Shown here: piece after piece, positions 1 to 14,902 of the stretch
How the letters are laid out: each line of letters opens with the position of its first letter
Numbering within the stretch: the first letter of the stretch is position 1
Assembly: GCA_034620365.1 (NCBI GenBank)
Contig: JAQGEQ010000380.1
Coordinates: 2,914,001-2,978,000, forward strand
DNA from: Pegea sp. RAD2-039
Taxonomy: Eukaryota; Chordata; Thaliacea; Salpida; Salpidae
DNA length: 64,000 bases
Reading direction: 5' to 3'
Notes under the pieces: generated by a model
What the model was told of the DNA's origin: nothing
The model's input: only the letters and a program-made list of their open reading frames with translations
Databases searched by the model: none
Translations under genes and position numbers: made by a program

Positions 1-3000
1 AACTGGTGTATTTTCGTAAAGTTTTCCACTGAATAGTTTTCCACCGATTTCCCTGAAATTAATTTGTTGTAATTTATTCTCTATATGTAGAGTTTGCTTG
101 AATTTATAGTAGAAACTCTAGCCAGATTAATTACTTTTTTTTCACAAAAGTTAAACTTTCAAACAAACATTTTTTTATTTGTAAATATTTTTAACTTTTA
201 TTTAAATTAAAAAAAGATTTTTACAATTTATAAATTTACTTTGTAATGTTGTATTAGAAAAATTTCTTTTTTCTTCTTTCCTTTACTCTGTTGTAGCATT
301 AAGAGATGAATATAGAAGTATTAACATTGGATTATTCTTCCTTTCTTAATCAGGCTTGCTTCCATTATCATTCATAGCCAAGTAACCACTGTAGGTTATT
401 AACTAAATCCCACGTGCCTACACTTTTCATTTAACATACAAGCCAAACTTACTTCTTATACCTTTAAGTGATAAACCTAAAGTCTACTGGGTATAATTCA
501 CTTAGAACTCGGCTCAATATGAGCTTAGTAGAGTCACTGATATATTTTGCATAAATTATTTTAGCTGATGCTCTTAGCCACAAGAGAAAATGGTTTCTGA
601 CCATTATACGTAACAAAAAATCATATGTTAGCTTGATTCCAATATCTTAATTATTTATTATAAAATTTACCTTTTAAAGTTCTCCTTATATTGTAATTTG
701 AAAAATATATTTTAGTTAGTATTTTCTAAATATTCGCCCAAAATAAAAGTTAAACTTTAAATTCTGCTCAAAGAAACTGAATAAACGAGAATAAGTAAAC
801 TTAAAGTTTTATGGAACAAATCAGTATTAGTTTTCAACTTTATTGTAAAATTATTAAGGCTGTAAAGTTACCTGATGTTTTTGAAGTATACAGATAATTT
901 GAAATATTCAAGAACCCACCAAAAAAGTGATATTTATTCATTTATTAAATCAAATAAAGTACCATCGCTCAACTACACACTATCGATATATCATCGTTTA
1001 AAATAAATACTGTAGTAATTTTATAATTTATGCAATTACTATAAAATTCTCTACTGCCAGATAATTATTGAATGTTTGATACTCCTAACTTTTAACTCAA
1101 AGATGATTTAGTTTTCGTATAAATTAAACTCTCACAACTTGACTAAATAATTGGCGCTATTAAAAAATATATTTGTTCCAATGAATTGTGTAGGTGTGTA
1201 TATATAGAATAGGTTAGCCGCATAAAAGGCCGACCAAAAAATATTGTATATGTGGTTTCAGTCTAAAGTAGTTTGAAAAGGTTGAGAATTTTAGTGTAAA
1301 GTAAATAGCAATAACCAATGTTATCATTAATTGCTTTTTTATAGTTCAATTTATTCCATAATTTCCTAATAAAGACAAAGTTTGTGTCTTAAGCAAAATC
1401 GCTTTATGAAAGAAAAATTTTACCAAGTATTCTGCTTTTAAAATCTTTTTTCAACAAAGATTTATATTAACCATTTCTTATGTAACCAATAATTTTCATA
1501 AAGTGATTGATTACTTGCTGATATTTTATAATTTAATCGCTGCAGTTATTAATCAAAAGCGATGTTCGTAAAAAACTCGTAAGATTTTATTGAAATAAAT
1601 TGAACTGAAGAAACCATCGTCCATCACTCTTCTGTTCTTGAGAACCAGGGTGAAACTAACAGATAGAAATACATAAGAAAATTGCACAAGCGAAAAGAAG
1701 AATTAGCGTTAATCACAGAGTCCCTTATGACTTAATAGTATATTCTAGTACTTTCAGGTGCTATAACTTTTTAATTTGTGCTAATTTAACAGTTTTGGAG
1801 ACTTTTGCAAAGGTTAAATGATAAGAACAAAAAACTTATTTTACATTCAGAATATTGAAGCGTTAAATGTTTGACACAAACTCAAATTCTGATTGATATT
1901 TTTATAAGCTAATAAAATAAGTGATCACTTCAAGATACTTCAAATGCTGTCAACATCTTGATTCAAACTGACAGAGCAAAAACAAGTCAATTCCACATCA
2001 CCCTTACTTTCAACTTTACCGCAAACGTCTTAATCATTTATTAAATTGAATTAAAAGCCTAAACTAAAATAACAGACAAAAATCAATGATTCATTAAATG
2101 ACTCATCATTTGTTTAGCAAAACTCAATACAGGAATACTTCTTTTGTTTTCAAGTGCAAAAATTATATTTCTGCAAGCCCAATTACAGCATAGACCGAAA
2201 ATACAGCAATGCTACCATCTTACTTTTTTAGAACCAATCTATTTCTTTCAAGTTTTTTTACTTATAAGTTACAATATGAACCCCTGAAATACAGCTATAA
2301 GGTCACTTAAGTCAGGTTTAGAAGAGTGATAATTTATCTTTGCAAAACAAAAATAGATACTTGGACACAACTAATAATGCTGAGTGAAAATTTTATAGTT
2401 CCACTAAAAACGTTATTATTGTAAATAGCTAGGCTTTTAAATTTATAGTAAAACCAAATATTAAATGTAAAATAAGATTAAGGTCACTGCAAATATCAAG
2501 ATAATTGTAAAAATAATTTTAAATTGCTTTTATAGAAGTTTATATTATAAACAAATTAGTTTTAGTAAATAGCTTATAATAAAACATAATTTCTTATTTT
2601 CATTGAAAAGTTAACTGATAATCACATATCTAATTGTATTAATTTAATTTATTAATTTTATAATTTAATTTGCAATTAATTGCAAATTGCACATTTAAGA
2701 CTTCAGCTAAAGATTGCGACTTTTGATATCAGGCAATTTCTTAATTTATTATAAGGGTGAAAAATCAGTTGTTTTTGAAACGTTTTACTTTTGACAAATA
2801 AAATCTATAATCATCTATTTTATTTACAAATTTTGTTTTATGAAGAAAAAAAATTGAATTAAAAGTTGTTGCAAAATATATTTGATTATATTATAAATAA
2901 CTATAAATCAAAAAAGAAAATTTATAACCAAAATAATATAGCTAAGCACTAATGACAATTCACTCAATTTAACTTATTGAAAACTTTTTAAAGTTTGTTT

Positions 3001-3355
3001 TTAAGTTCCAAATTAATTCAAATTATCTCTCTTGCAATTAAGTTCATAATTGAATTAAATTTTTTTCATATATTTAAGCACTATTTACTGATATTTTCTT
3101 AGCATTAAAGTAAATAGCTTTGAGCTAATATACTTTGTCTAGTATTAATAATAATATTCTTTTTAATATTTAGCTTTCTACAATTTTGTTTTTGAAATCA
3201 TTTTTTCTTTTTTATACAACACACCAACTTATTTATCAGTGATTTAAAGTCATTACTGAAATTCCAATTAGACATTGAAAAGTGATTAACTTTTGTTAAC
3301 CTACTATCGAAGAGGAAACTACAAAAACATATGTTTTACACCAATATTTTATCAG
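1..3355. other. AT-rich non-coding stretch, probably RUNX intron
   Basis: No exon, RNA gene or mobile element could be supported here. I looked for the Runt domain of the RUNX gene that ends downstream and did not find it on the + strand, so this stretch is most simply an intron of that gene. A slightly GC-richer patch at about 280-540 holds good pyrimidine tracts before AG but only short open frames. Confidence 0.5.
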
Positions 3356-5944
3356 AGAGAGGACAGCATTTCTGGAGCGCCAACTAACTCTGCCAGCACA
3401 ACTAGTACCTCGTTGGACTGTGGTAATCCCTATAGAAATGATCCAGCAATTCGCCATTCTGAGGTGGGCTGAAGTGACAGCAAAAAACTTCACAATTTGT
3501 CTTTGTAACAATTTATAAAATCTTTTTCAAACTTCTTTCAGTTTTCTTAAACCGATTTCATTTATTTTCTAATTTTGTTTAGGTTATAAACAAAAAGTTG
3601 TTTTGCACAATAATCAACACAAGCACCATAATCTTTTTTATCTTTCTCACTCGTATCAAGACTTTTAATAAAAGTAAAGAGTTTTTAATGACAGTCATAA
3701 AGAAACAGCAAGATGTGACCCGGGGGAAATTTTTACTCGTTTTTCAATCTTTGAGCTGACATATGGTATTTCTGCTCGTTTCACAGACCCAAAGGAACCT
3801 AATGAGCCATCAGTAGTAGTCAGAAACAGACAAATCTCGATGTAGTTACTACCAACATCATTTTCTTCTGTTTCAGCCATCAAAACCAAAAAAATCGGTT
3901 TACATAGCTCCGTTTAATAGGCAAATAATCTTAACAGCTTCCATAAAAGTTTTACTTACATAAAAAATTGATAAGTTTTGTGTAGAAATGATTTGATTCA
4001 ACTTTGTTTGCTTTGAATCATGACTATATTTGTGTTTTATATATTATTGATATGAGTTAACAACTTTAAATTTTAATACAATTCAATTCACAGATCTCTA
4101 AAACTCATCTAGAAAGCCGATTTCAAAACCGCTCAATCGTATATTCAGCTGGAACAGGTTTTCCCCCATACGAAACAGCTATACTTCCTGCAGGTAAGAC
4201 TTATTTAGATAACATGCTTGATATATTACACTAATTCAAGTTCTTCCTAAATAATTAAAATTTGAGTAAAAACTTTAAGACTTTAAAAATGAAAGATTGT
4301 TAAGAAAGTGAAAAGATTTTTTTTTTTCAAATTCTTTTCAAGCGTTTTTTTATTTGCTTAAGAACTTAAAGTACTCGAAGAGTTTCTAAAGAAAACTGAT
4401 AAGCTGAAGACGTTTGTAATAAACTTTTAAAGTAATATAAATTTCTCAAACTACCAAGATAATAATAATAAAGTTAATTGATCAGCTAAGCTTATATTTA
4501 AATAATTGCTTGAGATTTAATTTCAGCTTTATTTAGTAGAAATTTCTTCAATATTCGTTAAAGATTTACTAAATATTACTTTTTGGCTGATTAAAAAATG
4601 TAATGATTAAGAGCGAGAGATCGGTGAAAATTCAATTCAAACAAATCAGAACAACATTTTTAACCTTTATAAGAAATACTTGTTTGTATTTAAGTCGCTT
4701 ACAAAGTCGCTTACAAAGTATCTTATCAAACTGTTTCTATCCAAATCTGCAGAATTTTAGTGATAAATGCAAAGCATACCTATTTGCACAGACACGATTT
4801 AATCATCTACGGATAATTATTTGATTACCATAACTATGATTTAAAGCAAAACATATATGGGTATTATCTTCTAAGAAAACCTGTTATCAGTATCAAAAAA
4901 GCCAAATAGTCATCTGCAAAAACTTGTTCAACACTGCAAGATACTACTTTTCTATAAAAATGTTTTTAGAATAAACAATAAAACTCTTTTGTATAGAGTT
5001 TAAAGTAAAATCAATTATTTAGTCTTTCACTTTCTTCTTTTCTACCAACAACTTGTACTAAGAGTTTTTATCTTTTGATAAAATCTTTGTAATTTATTGA
5101 AACAAAGGCGCTTTTGTTTTTATCAATTTTGATTGAATAAATTCTTAGATATTTCTACTAGATAATGGATACTCAAACATCAAACTGATTTCAAACTCTC
5201 AATTAATTCCTTTTATATATACAAATAAAATAAATCTGTCAGTAATCAATTTTAAAAATTAGATTATAAAGTTTGAACTTGATATTGTTAAGATCTTTTA
5301 TTCTTTGTATAAAACTCTGAGCTATTTCTACAGTTACACAGCCCACAACACCTTATGGAGGGCCTCACACAGCTGCACCTGGTACTGTTAGTCCATATCT
5401 GTACCCAACTACAGCTATATATCCAGGGAGCTCTTTGACTGCATATAACTCAGTAAGCGGACAAGCATATGATGTAGAATCTGCAGCTAGTGGTATTATG
5501 CAGAGTGTGAGCAATCGATTAATGTGTGGTAACCAAAAAAGTGGAACTGTATCGCCGTGCACAGTAGCACAAGCAACTAGTAGTTCAGCTGCTGGTAGGC
5601 GAGTACGAGAAGCTGGCTCGTCAGTTGGCAGTGAAGGAGATATATCCATGACATTATCGCCTGGGAGTGTTTCAAGTGGGGCAAGAGAGAATAATAATCA
5701 CACAGAAGTCCCACCTCATGTACCAGTGACTGTATCTTCTACAGCAGTTGAAGTGATTGCTAATGCTGTTCATAATGTCCATGGCACTGTACCTGGACGA
5801 TGGAGCAATAGTGATATGTGCAAGGCATTTGATGATGCTTCGGCCCAAAACCGGCATGGTTCACGGCAACAAGGAACCACTGACGTAGTAGCACGTGGGG
5901 CAAGCGGCGAAGCAATTCATGAAGATGTGTGGAGGCCATATTAA
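3356..5944 (+). CDS. RUNX: RUNX transcription factor, C-terminal exons (partial)
   Basis: Three exons join in frame: 3356-3463 (phase 0 at both ends), 4094-4193 (ends phase 1, donor gtaaga) and 5334-5944 (acceptor ttctacag). They encode the last 272 residues of a Runt-related transcription factor. The final residues are VWRPY, the Groucho/TLE corepressor-binding motif that ends RUNX proteins. Exon 2 has ISKTHLESRFQNRSIVY, which aligns with the vertebrate RUNX segment of pattern ISSLTESRFSNP, and exon 3 has a Pro/Tyr-rich stretch ending YPGSS as in RUNX1. The rest is Ser/Thr/Gly-rich and poorly conserved. The DNA-binding Runt domain is not in the window, so the gene starts to the left. The protein acts in the nucleus with CBF-beta as activator or repressor. 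Exon 1 is Ser/Thr-rich and rests only on splice signals and phase. Confidence 0.9.
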
Positions 5945-8900
5945 CTATTCGAGGAGATTATATTCAACAATTGTAAAGTTACCAATTTTGGAGCGATTTA
6001 GTGGTCATTGTGTATAGCACATATAGAATCCAGCTCAAAAGCTTAAATAAGAAGAGATTATATCAAATATGCTTATAAAGCAATTTGTTTTTGTTATTAA
6101 CCAGCGATTGGCTAAACGCAAAAGTCAATCAAGGCGAATAAATAACGTCTGATATATTTAAGCCGTTTTGGCTTTGCAGAAATCATCGCTTTTTTCACTT
6201 ATGTCTGAACTACCGTCGCATCGCATACATATGTCTTAGCATCTGTACGTGAACGGCTTTTTAGCCTTTAACTTTCTGTTCTTTTTCACTTATCGCTCAA
6301 ATTCGTTTCCGTTGAAGGTGTATTTTATGAAATTAGAAAAAGCTTACATCGATTACATCCTTATTATCTCTTCCTAATATTCCTCATAAAATTTATTCCA
6401 CCTTTTGACCACTATGGCTCAACAAGAAAAAATTGACTGTTTAACAAGTCAATGCCAGATCAAGGTCTGTAATTAGAGATCTGTTGGTAAAAATGGTATT
6501 CATAAACCAATACCAAGTCTATTTAACTCGTTCAAGAAGCCCAACAATTGAAGTAAACTACTTGAAAAACAGTGTTATTGTTGTAATTTATTGAGACATC
6601 GTATTAAAAGTTTAACAAAATCGAAATTTTCATCATTTAAACAAATGTTGTTGTTCTAAAACCTGTATATAATAACATCACCAGAGTTTTATTTGACTCA
6701 AAGTAGACCAGAAGATTCGCTACAAGAATTTCTCTCTTTAATTCTTGTGCAAATCATACTTTAAAAAATGTTCACTATATAGTAATAAATCAAAATGTTA
6801 TATTTTGCGCGGATTCAACATATTTACGGAATGGTATTGCTTTTCAATGTTGGGTCTAACCCATGTAAACTGTATATGATTCAGTTTTAAGACCCTTGCC
6901 TTGTATAAGGCTCTACTATCCTGAGCTTGTACGCTACCAACACGGAAATGACGACATCATATATATAATACGAAAATGCTCACTGTGCTCAAGTAGGACT
7001 CGGTGCATTTTGTCTGATAAATTTTTTGTATATTAAGTGGACAAGCGGTGCAGAAAAGCCCGAACCACTATAAAATCTCTACAGCCACAGCCAGTTATTT
7101 TTTACCCACGTATGTATATGTATTCAGTTCTTGGAACAATTGGTTTTTGTTCATCTCTATTTTCTCCCGTCAAACAATTTATCCACTAACCCTATACACC
7201 TTTTTTGCTTTCTTTTTCTTCTTTAAGCTTGATTTTAGTTAGATAAGCGTCATGATGCTATTTTGTAACAAGAGCTGGTGGTTGTGTGGAAATATTTATG
7301 GTTGAAGGAATCAAGAGCTCATATGTGTCAAATTAAGATATTAATCATTAACAAACCATAAAAACTACTTAAAATTGCCACCTATCGTACAAAATTTCTA
7401 AATTTTATTGCCTAAAATGGCTTTTCACGGTGCTGTCTTTTACTTAACAACTTGTTACACATGCTTTAATTTTCAAACTTTTGTCTCTACTATGTTTCTA
7501 AACAAGCTTATCAACTTGTTTGTATCATTATGTTACTTTTAGTATTATTTTTATCATTATTATCGCTATGATACGGTTTTACGGTGTTTTTTATTCTTTA
7601 AAGTGTAATCAAATTGAAAAGTAACGCAAGTGAATGCTTTGTATTAGAGCAATTTAGTAAAAGAGCTAGACGTCTAAACGAGAGATAAAACATTATTAGG
7701 AATAAATTATCTCCCTATAATCTTGTGGTGCGCCTACCCTATTGCCCTGGCTAATTTTTTTCTATGCCAAACTGTATTTGCATATGATGTTCCGGGACTA
7801 TACACTAATGTGTGTTCAATCCCATTCCCTTATGCTAGGTCTTGAACAATTTGTTGCTGTTACCTAACATTGCAACTTAACTATTTTCTCTTATCTTCGT
7901 GTTATCTAATGCCTGTCATACGTTATAAAATGTGTGTTTGTATTCTGACTAGAAAGCCCCATCATCAAATGAAAAAGTATAATATGGCTTCTGTAGGCAG
8001 AACTGTCTAAATGCTAAAAATATGTTTTTTTGCTTCTTTATTTGTGTCTAGGTGATTAGTGTTGAAGGGCTTTCTTCCAATAATTCATCACGCATAAGAA
8101 ACACATGAAATAAAGTTTTCTTGTTAACATGTAAACAATTGATACATACTTGAGAACTATAGCCAGCTCTTTAAAAACGCGACCTTAGGTATTTAGACTT
8201 CTTAAGTAATTTAACCATATCACTTTTGATTTTATCATTTCTCTAGAGTTTAAATTGACGTCTATTACCAAAAAATAGTTTCTAGCAACTTGTCTACTTC
8301 AATTAACCATTATGGTTTATAAAATTTGCTTTTTGGCTTTGAATAGGTTATTTAAAACTTGTGTAAATTCAAACTCTTACCTTTTAACATCAATATTTGT
8401 TTTTTAAGCAAATAAAATTGTTTACTATGAGATTCTACATGATTCTATTTGGTGCTAGAAGATTGAGTATTAGTCTCCTATCAATCCTCTGTGAGAAAAT
8501 AGGAGCAAATAAAGTTCATTATAGTAAATTATTTTTTCATTTTCTATATCTGAAAATGGCGCCTGTTAAACGTTTATTACAACTTCCAGACTACAATCAT
8601 CCATGGCTAATTACTTAACATTTTCGTGAAGTGGTTATTTATAACATTAAAAAATCTTATAAGGTTAAGTGAAACTTTTCGAGAAAAATAGCTTTTTGTG
8701 TTTATTTATACTTCCAATATACCAACAGATTAATAATTTAACATGACTAATTTTTGTAAGATGTTGTTAATTAATCATACAAATAAATGCTTTCAAAATC
8801 AATGGTTACACAATTATATATAATTCAGATCTTTGGTAAGAATGAATAATGAATTAAAAGGAAATCTAATTAGTTTGGATATCTAATTAATACTACCTTT

Positions 8901-11900
8901 CAACCTATTTTATTAAGCTATACAATCAGTGATTTATACCAGGAAATAGAGTATACATTACTCATGTTACAAATTTCCTCTTAGTTAAAATTTATCAATT
9001 ATTTATTCAGTTGTAACATACTTCAATTAAAAAAACTTTTAAGCAACTTCAGCATTTTGTAAACTTTATACTTTAAAAAATTTCCCAGACTTTTTATACC
9101 TTGAATTAATACAAGGAAATGACTTTTTTTATTAATTACATTTTATCAATAGGTATTTTACCTATAGCTTTACTAGTGAACCGAAATTTTGTGAAATTTA
9201 GACTTACAAAAATTAAACTTCTTATAAGTGATCTAGATACAAAAAATGGTTATTTTTTTGGATTTTTGCAATAACTCTTTTTAAATTTAATTGTAACAGT
9301 TTTTTATAAAAATTTAAATAATGTTCAAAACTAATGTTTAGCTGTAAATGCTTTTTAAATCATCTTTTTTATATAAAAAGAGTAATACTTTGCAATTTTT
9401 CACCAATTTTATGTAACCTAATTCAATTATCTTAGACCATTTCAACTCAATGAAATAAAACTTTTTTATATGGCTACAATTCCGATAAAAAACGTTGTTA
9501 ATTTTCCGGTTTAAAATGTATTTAAGTTTCAAGTTGTTGCATTGTATTGAGCAACAAGGCTTTTATTAGTATACCTTTGAAATCGCATTTTTTAATCTAT
9601 AAAAAAAGTCGTTTAAGAACTTAAACAAACAACAAAATACCAGATTTCAAATAAATATGATATTATGATGTCTAAAATATGTTTAAAAAAAGTCTTGGTA
9701 GACTCAAATTTAATATCAAACTATTTGGCCAGCAAATGCCTTACCGCCATTATAGTTATATCATGCGGTGTTTTTAGGGCTTGTTTGATGAGGCTGCTTT
9801 CTTAAAACGGTGTTTTTTAATCGAGTTTAGATTTATGTAATTCCTCTGCCATATTTGAGGTATCAATATACTTTTTAGCAAAAATTAAAACGAAAAGTAC
9901 AATTAATGTCATTTGTATGGAATTTAAGAAAGGAAACTTTTTACTTTGTTGTAGCTTTCAATAAATCAAATGTTAAAAACAATCAAAATAATTTAGTTTG
10001 AATTTCAAATAGATAAATTAAATAGTTTACAAGTGTAAAATAATTATTTCCACAAATCTTTACAAGAAGTTCCGATTTTTAAGTAACTCAACAGAAGTGA
10101 CTCAATAAGGTTTCTTCAGTTTGCTAATTTAATAAAATTCATATTTAATAATGAACTGATTAGCATATAAACACATTTTCTCAGAGTAAACCTTGTGTTC
10201 TAATTGATATTATCATTTGTATACAGAATAAGATATCTAAATATAATACCTTAAAAACTTTAGTTTTTAGTTTGAATAATATTTCTAATTTTCTATTTAT
10301 GCTTGCAACAGACTACTTTTATGAAGATATAATTTAGTCATCTAGTGTTTGTGAACAATTAAAACATATTTACTAAAAAACGGAACCATTGTGTTAAAAG
10401 AAATTATAAAACCCAATTTTAAAAACTACATTGCTTAATAATTTTTTAATTATTAAACACTCATAAATATTAGAGAGAAAAACCAAATATATTCAGCTGG
10501 AAGATTTAATAAAAAGTTATAAATTAGTCAGATCAAGATTATACAGTAGTTTAAAGAAGCAACTTATGTCGGTTATAGTGGTTAAAGCTTTTCGAGAAAT
10601 GTAAATATTATCATCAAGCCAGGTACTTTGCTGTGCATAGCACAAAACATAATTTGTTTGTTTCTAGAAACTTATCTTTTGCAAAATTAAGATTAATAAT
10701 CTTCAACTTTAAAAATTAAATAAAATTTGTAGAAATTTTGCAAAAAGCAAATTTTGATAAACAACTTTTAAAAACAGTAAATTAACTTTGTAACCAATCT
10801 GAAAATATAGAGGCAATTATTTAAACAACTTTCTATTCACTTTTGTTCCTTTTAAAATAAAAATGTGGTTCAATTCTTAAGATAAAATTGAAAATAAACT
10901 AGTCAATTTCCAAATTTCAGTTATAAACTTCGTAATTAATCAAAAATAAAACCAATTTCTACTTGTTCGTATTAAATTATTATTTTTTTATTATCTAGCT
11001 TATAGATATTTTTATTTAAAACTATTCCTATTGGATAGATGGGTTAATTTACAAGAAATTTCTATAAAGACTTTTTGCTCGTTTGGCTTCAACTATAAGT
11101 TTCAAGCTTTTATTTTGTATTGCTTTAAAGGCCTACTCATAAACAAACTGACAGAATTTGTTCGTTAAAACATAACAAACTCGAATTATTATAACAATTA
11201 AGATAACCTTTTATTTAGAGCATTTTTTGAACTTTTGACTCATATTAACAATGATTCTACTTCAAGACGAAAGTTGTGTTATGAAATTGAAGTTAAATAG
11301 AGTATCACATAAAAGTGAAAAAAGTAACATGTTTAGCTAACAAAACTTACCTAGCTTCACAAAAAAGATTGTACAAATAACATTGCACGTTGACATTGTA
11401 AGCAAATTTAAGTGTTAATTATTAATAAAAAAAAGTTTACGGAGAAAGCTAAACACCTACAAGAATATACTGCTAATAATCTTTATTATAATTATTTATA
11501 TTAATTTTGTTAGAAATATTAGGCAAATGTAAAAATGTAAGCATCAGTTAGTATTATAACAATGTAGTTGCAATAAGGCAATGTACAAGCTTATCACATG
11601 ATTGTATAATAAGCTTGTATATTATTATTTTAAGTTGCTTATAAATTGATAATATCATTAAATATAAGTAAATATAAGGAAAAACAAACTTTCAAAATTT
11701 ACTTTTAGCAATCAAGATATGTTAACTTTAAGTCTGATAAACAATTAGTTTTATACTTGATCAAGATTTATAGTTTAGTTTACACAACAAGAATTTTGCT
11801 GTAAAGACGCTTTTTCAATTATTTTGTTTATAATTTCTAACAGTTTTGAATTAATTTTGATGCCTTATATCAAGAAGATTGTTTTGCTAATACTAAAAGG

Positions 11901-14685
11901 ACCAATGAAAAATGAGTTCATCTTACCGTCAACGAATACGTGCTTTTATTAACCAAGGTTATTTAATATGAAATTTCGGTTCATATATCCCTTGATTATT
12001 TACTATATACATGCAACAAAGTAGTACTTGCAGCTGAACCATTGAATGTTGTAATACTAGTACAATAGTAACTAGTTTAAAAACAAAAACATTATGTTGG
12101 AATTACATCAGTTTTAAACCGTTGCTTAAAAGTAACTCTTACTTTCACTAATGATCACTTATAAGATTTAATAAAATATTTTAATCATTTTAGATTTAGA
12201 ATTTTATAACTGATAAATTGATTAAGTAGATAAAAGAAGCTAAAAAGATTTACTAATTTTAAAGTCGATGTTATTAACTGTAGAGACAAGTCATGTTGCT
12301 ATTTATGCTAAACTGTATAAATTCAAAATAGTTTCACAAAAAATGTTCTTTTAAAGATGACTTTTTGAAGTAATTTAAAACTTCATCTTCTTTTTATCAA
12401 GGTTTTAGTAGCATTGGTTTTTGAAATCGATAAAATGAAATACAATAAATGATTAGCTCCTTTATCAACACATTATTTTACTATTGCCTATACCAGCATA
12501 GCATACCTATACTAAATATATCTATATACTAAAGCCTATCTAAAATTCAAAGTCTTAATTTGAAGGTTGTGATATTATCAAACTGTTTGAAGCTAGATAA
12601 TTGAATTAAAATCTTTTACAGAAGCAATTACTAAACTTTTGAATTTATTATAACCTTAACTCTAACATCTACAAGTAGCAACAAAAGTAATTATAATTTA
12701 CTATTACCGATTCTTATACGCATTTCATCAAACATTTATAAACGTTTTTGAATTAAATGGTTGAAGCAGTTAAAATTAACAAATGTATAAAGCTAAAAGG
12801 TTTGTTCAGCTCTTAGTTCTTTTTTAATTTGTTTAAACAAATGTGATACGATTAATTTCTTTATACAAATTCGTTTTATTATTCAGAAGAACATTTTCAA
12901 ATATAAATGTCCTATGTTATGAGTTCTGCTCAAAATTATCTGCTTTAATTTCTATTTGTAGAGACTGCTAGATAGTTGAGTAATATATATGTACTAATAT
13001 AGATGATAAAAAAAAACACCAGAACTAGTGCCAGTATTTTCTGACTTTTTTTGTAGTTTTGATTTACAGAACTATCCTTAAGTTTTCTAAAACCTATTAA
13101 TACTTTAAATAAACTTCAAAGAGACTCAAAAGACATTAAAATTTAATTCAAAAATAATTTTTGATGCGCTTAAGCTTTTAATTAAAATTTAGTTCAACTT
13201 AACTTATAAGGCTGAAGAAAAATTCTTAATATTGAGAAATAAATATTTCTGAAAAACATTTTTTAAATGTTCAATTTTTATAAAATTGCTTAAGAATCTT
13301 TTCAAAACAAATATAGTATCAAATTAACTTAAAACACTAAAAGTAATTGCAAATAAAACTATAACCATCTTCTGTTGTTTTATTATGGTAGTTTGCAAAC
13401 ACAGTCTAGTCTCATTAAGAAGAAACTTACCGGATTTTCCTTATTGGTTTCTTTGAATTTAAATAAAAGTTTGAACAGCCATTTTAGGATATCATATTTA
13501 TATGTAAATTAAAATAACTGAGCTTCCAGTGTACTAAAAGTCAAAACTATTAAATTATAAAAATTTAGTTTTGGTTTTTTTAAGTTAAAAATTATATTAA
13601 TTATTTTCAAAATAACGGTACACTATATCACTTAGATAATTTGTTGTTTATGATTACTAAGAGCTTTTCATCACTAAGATCCACCTGTAAAAGAGATAAA
13701 TATAAGACAGACTGTTTGTTGAAAAACCTTTGAATTTGTTAGTTCAGGTAAACTACTTTATAAAAGCTTTTCTATCTACATACAAGTCAGGTCAACCTCA
13801 TTATTGCTTTATTAAAAGTTTTCTTTTGAGGCTAGGATACAAGATATTGTTAAATCAAATCTTGTATTGAATTTATATATTATTATCTACTTCTAGAATG
13901 ATCACATTTTTTAGTTTCAATTCGATAAAAATCATTATTAACTGAAAACTTAGAAAACTAATGAAATTATTGAAACTATCTAAAGATGATTTTACAAAAG
14001 TATTTGGATTTATCAAAATTACTTTTATATTTGTTTAGTTTTTTTTAATTCTTTAAATTTTTATTCACTGACTAAAATGTTAAAAAGTTAGTCTATGATT
14101 AAAAATGACCAACATTTTTGTTTTTATCAATAAAAATGGCTAATATGAATACATTTTTTAAGTCAAAAATATAAAAGTAATTTTTAAAAATTAGATAGAA
14201 TACTGAAAAATTAATTAATAAATAGCTTCATAATTTTATTAAATAAATGCATAAGCATAACACCTGCAATTTGAAATAAAGTTTTATAAATTGTGTATGA
14301 ATTGATAAGCCAGTTATATCAAACTGTCCTCACAATTCTTGATAAATAAACAGTGAAATAGTATTAATTGTTAGAATAAAAGTCTAATAAAAAACTAATC
14401 ATCAATAAACAGTAGAAATAAATACACAAGACTTATTGAAGTAGAGATTAACTGTAAAATGTACTTCCTCACATCCACCACTACTGCAAGATAAAATTGT
14501 AGCTTATCAGTATATTCAAATCACTTAAACGTAGAATAGATAATGACGATTACTAAGAAGGAACTTTAAAAGGTAGGTACATTCCATTGATAAGATGTAC
14601 TCAACATTTTTAAATTTAATGTTTTTTGGATTATACAATACCAAAATGTTAAGCATTTGAATAAAAGGGTTAATCGTTTTTAATA
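5945..14685. other. RUNX 3' UTR followed by long AT-rich intergenic DNA
   Basis: The first 1-2 kb after the RUNX stop (to about 8.1 kb) is less AT-rich than what follows and may be a long 3' UTR; an AATAAA-containing stretch lies near 8,110. Beyond that the DNA is very AT-rich. Open frames at 7.0, 8.4 and 9.4 kb have the Phe/Leu/Ile/Lys/Asn composition expected of random AT-rich sequence, lack splice partners, and are not annotated. No tRNA, rRNA or transposon was recognised. Confidence 0.5.
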
Positions 14686-14902
14686 ATCGGGAATTGTTGT
14701 TAGCACTACAAGCACTTTTTGTTTCATTCTTCTATTAGTCACGAACAGAACGTCTGATTGTGAAAGATTTGAAGATAAAGAGAGTTTTCTACAACTTTTA
14801 ATTGCCTCTGCAACAGCTATTGAAGTCGATATAATAACTTTAATAAATATTACCTTTATATACCTTGATTATAGTAGGCTAATTGACAGGTTTTATTTTT
14901 GA
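14686..14902 (+). other. Weak candidate exon, unknown product
   Basis: An open frame of about 70 codons without a start Met runs from about 14,686 to a TGA near 14,902. Inside it, a pyrimidine-rich acceptor (tttcattcttctattag) precedes a stretch reading TNRTSDCERFEDKESFLQLL, whose composition looks more protein-like than the surrounding DNA. Used from the acceptor it would be a last exon entered in phase 1. No upstream partner exon could be matched: the strong donor near 14,571 ends a stretch that is closed in the needed frame. It may be chance. Confidence 0.15.

Noticed and set aside
3695-3930. Possible extra RUNX exons (PKEPNEPSVVV after a good AG; PSKPKKSVYIAPF after ttctgtttcag)
   Set aside because: The first does not fit the phase of the preceding exon and stops after about 18 codons. 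The second runs to a stop without a usable donor. The resemblance of PKEP to the Runt-domain end (GPREP) is too short and is in the wrong order.
7048-9532. Open frames of 60-75 codons at 7.0, 8.4 and 9.4 kb
   Set aside because: Composition is that of random AT-rich DNA; there are no splice partners or family features.
13420-13560. Strong donor-like site (gtaagtttct) on the - strand
   Set aside because: The only open frame leading to it has neither an acceptor nor a usable start codon.
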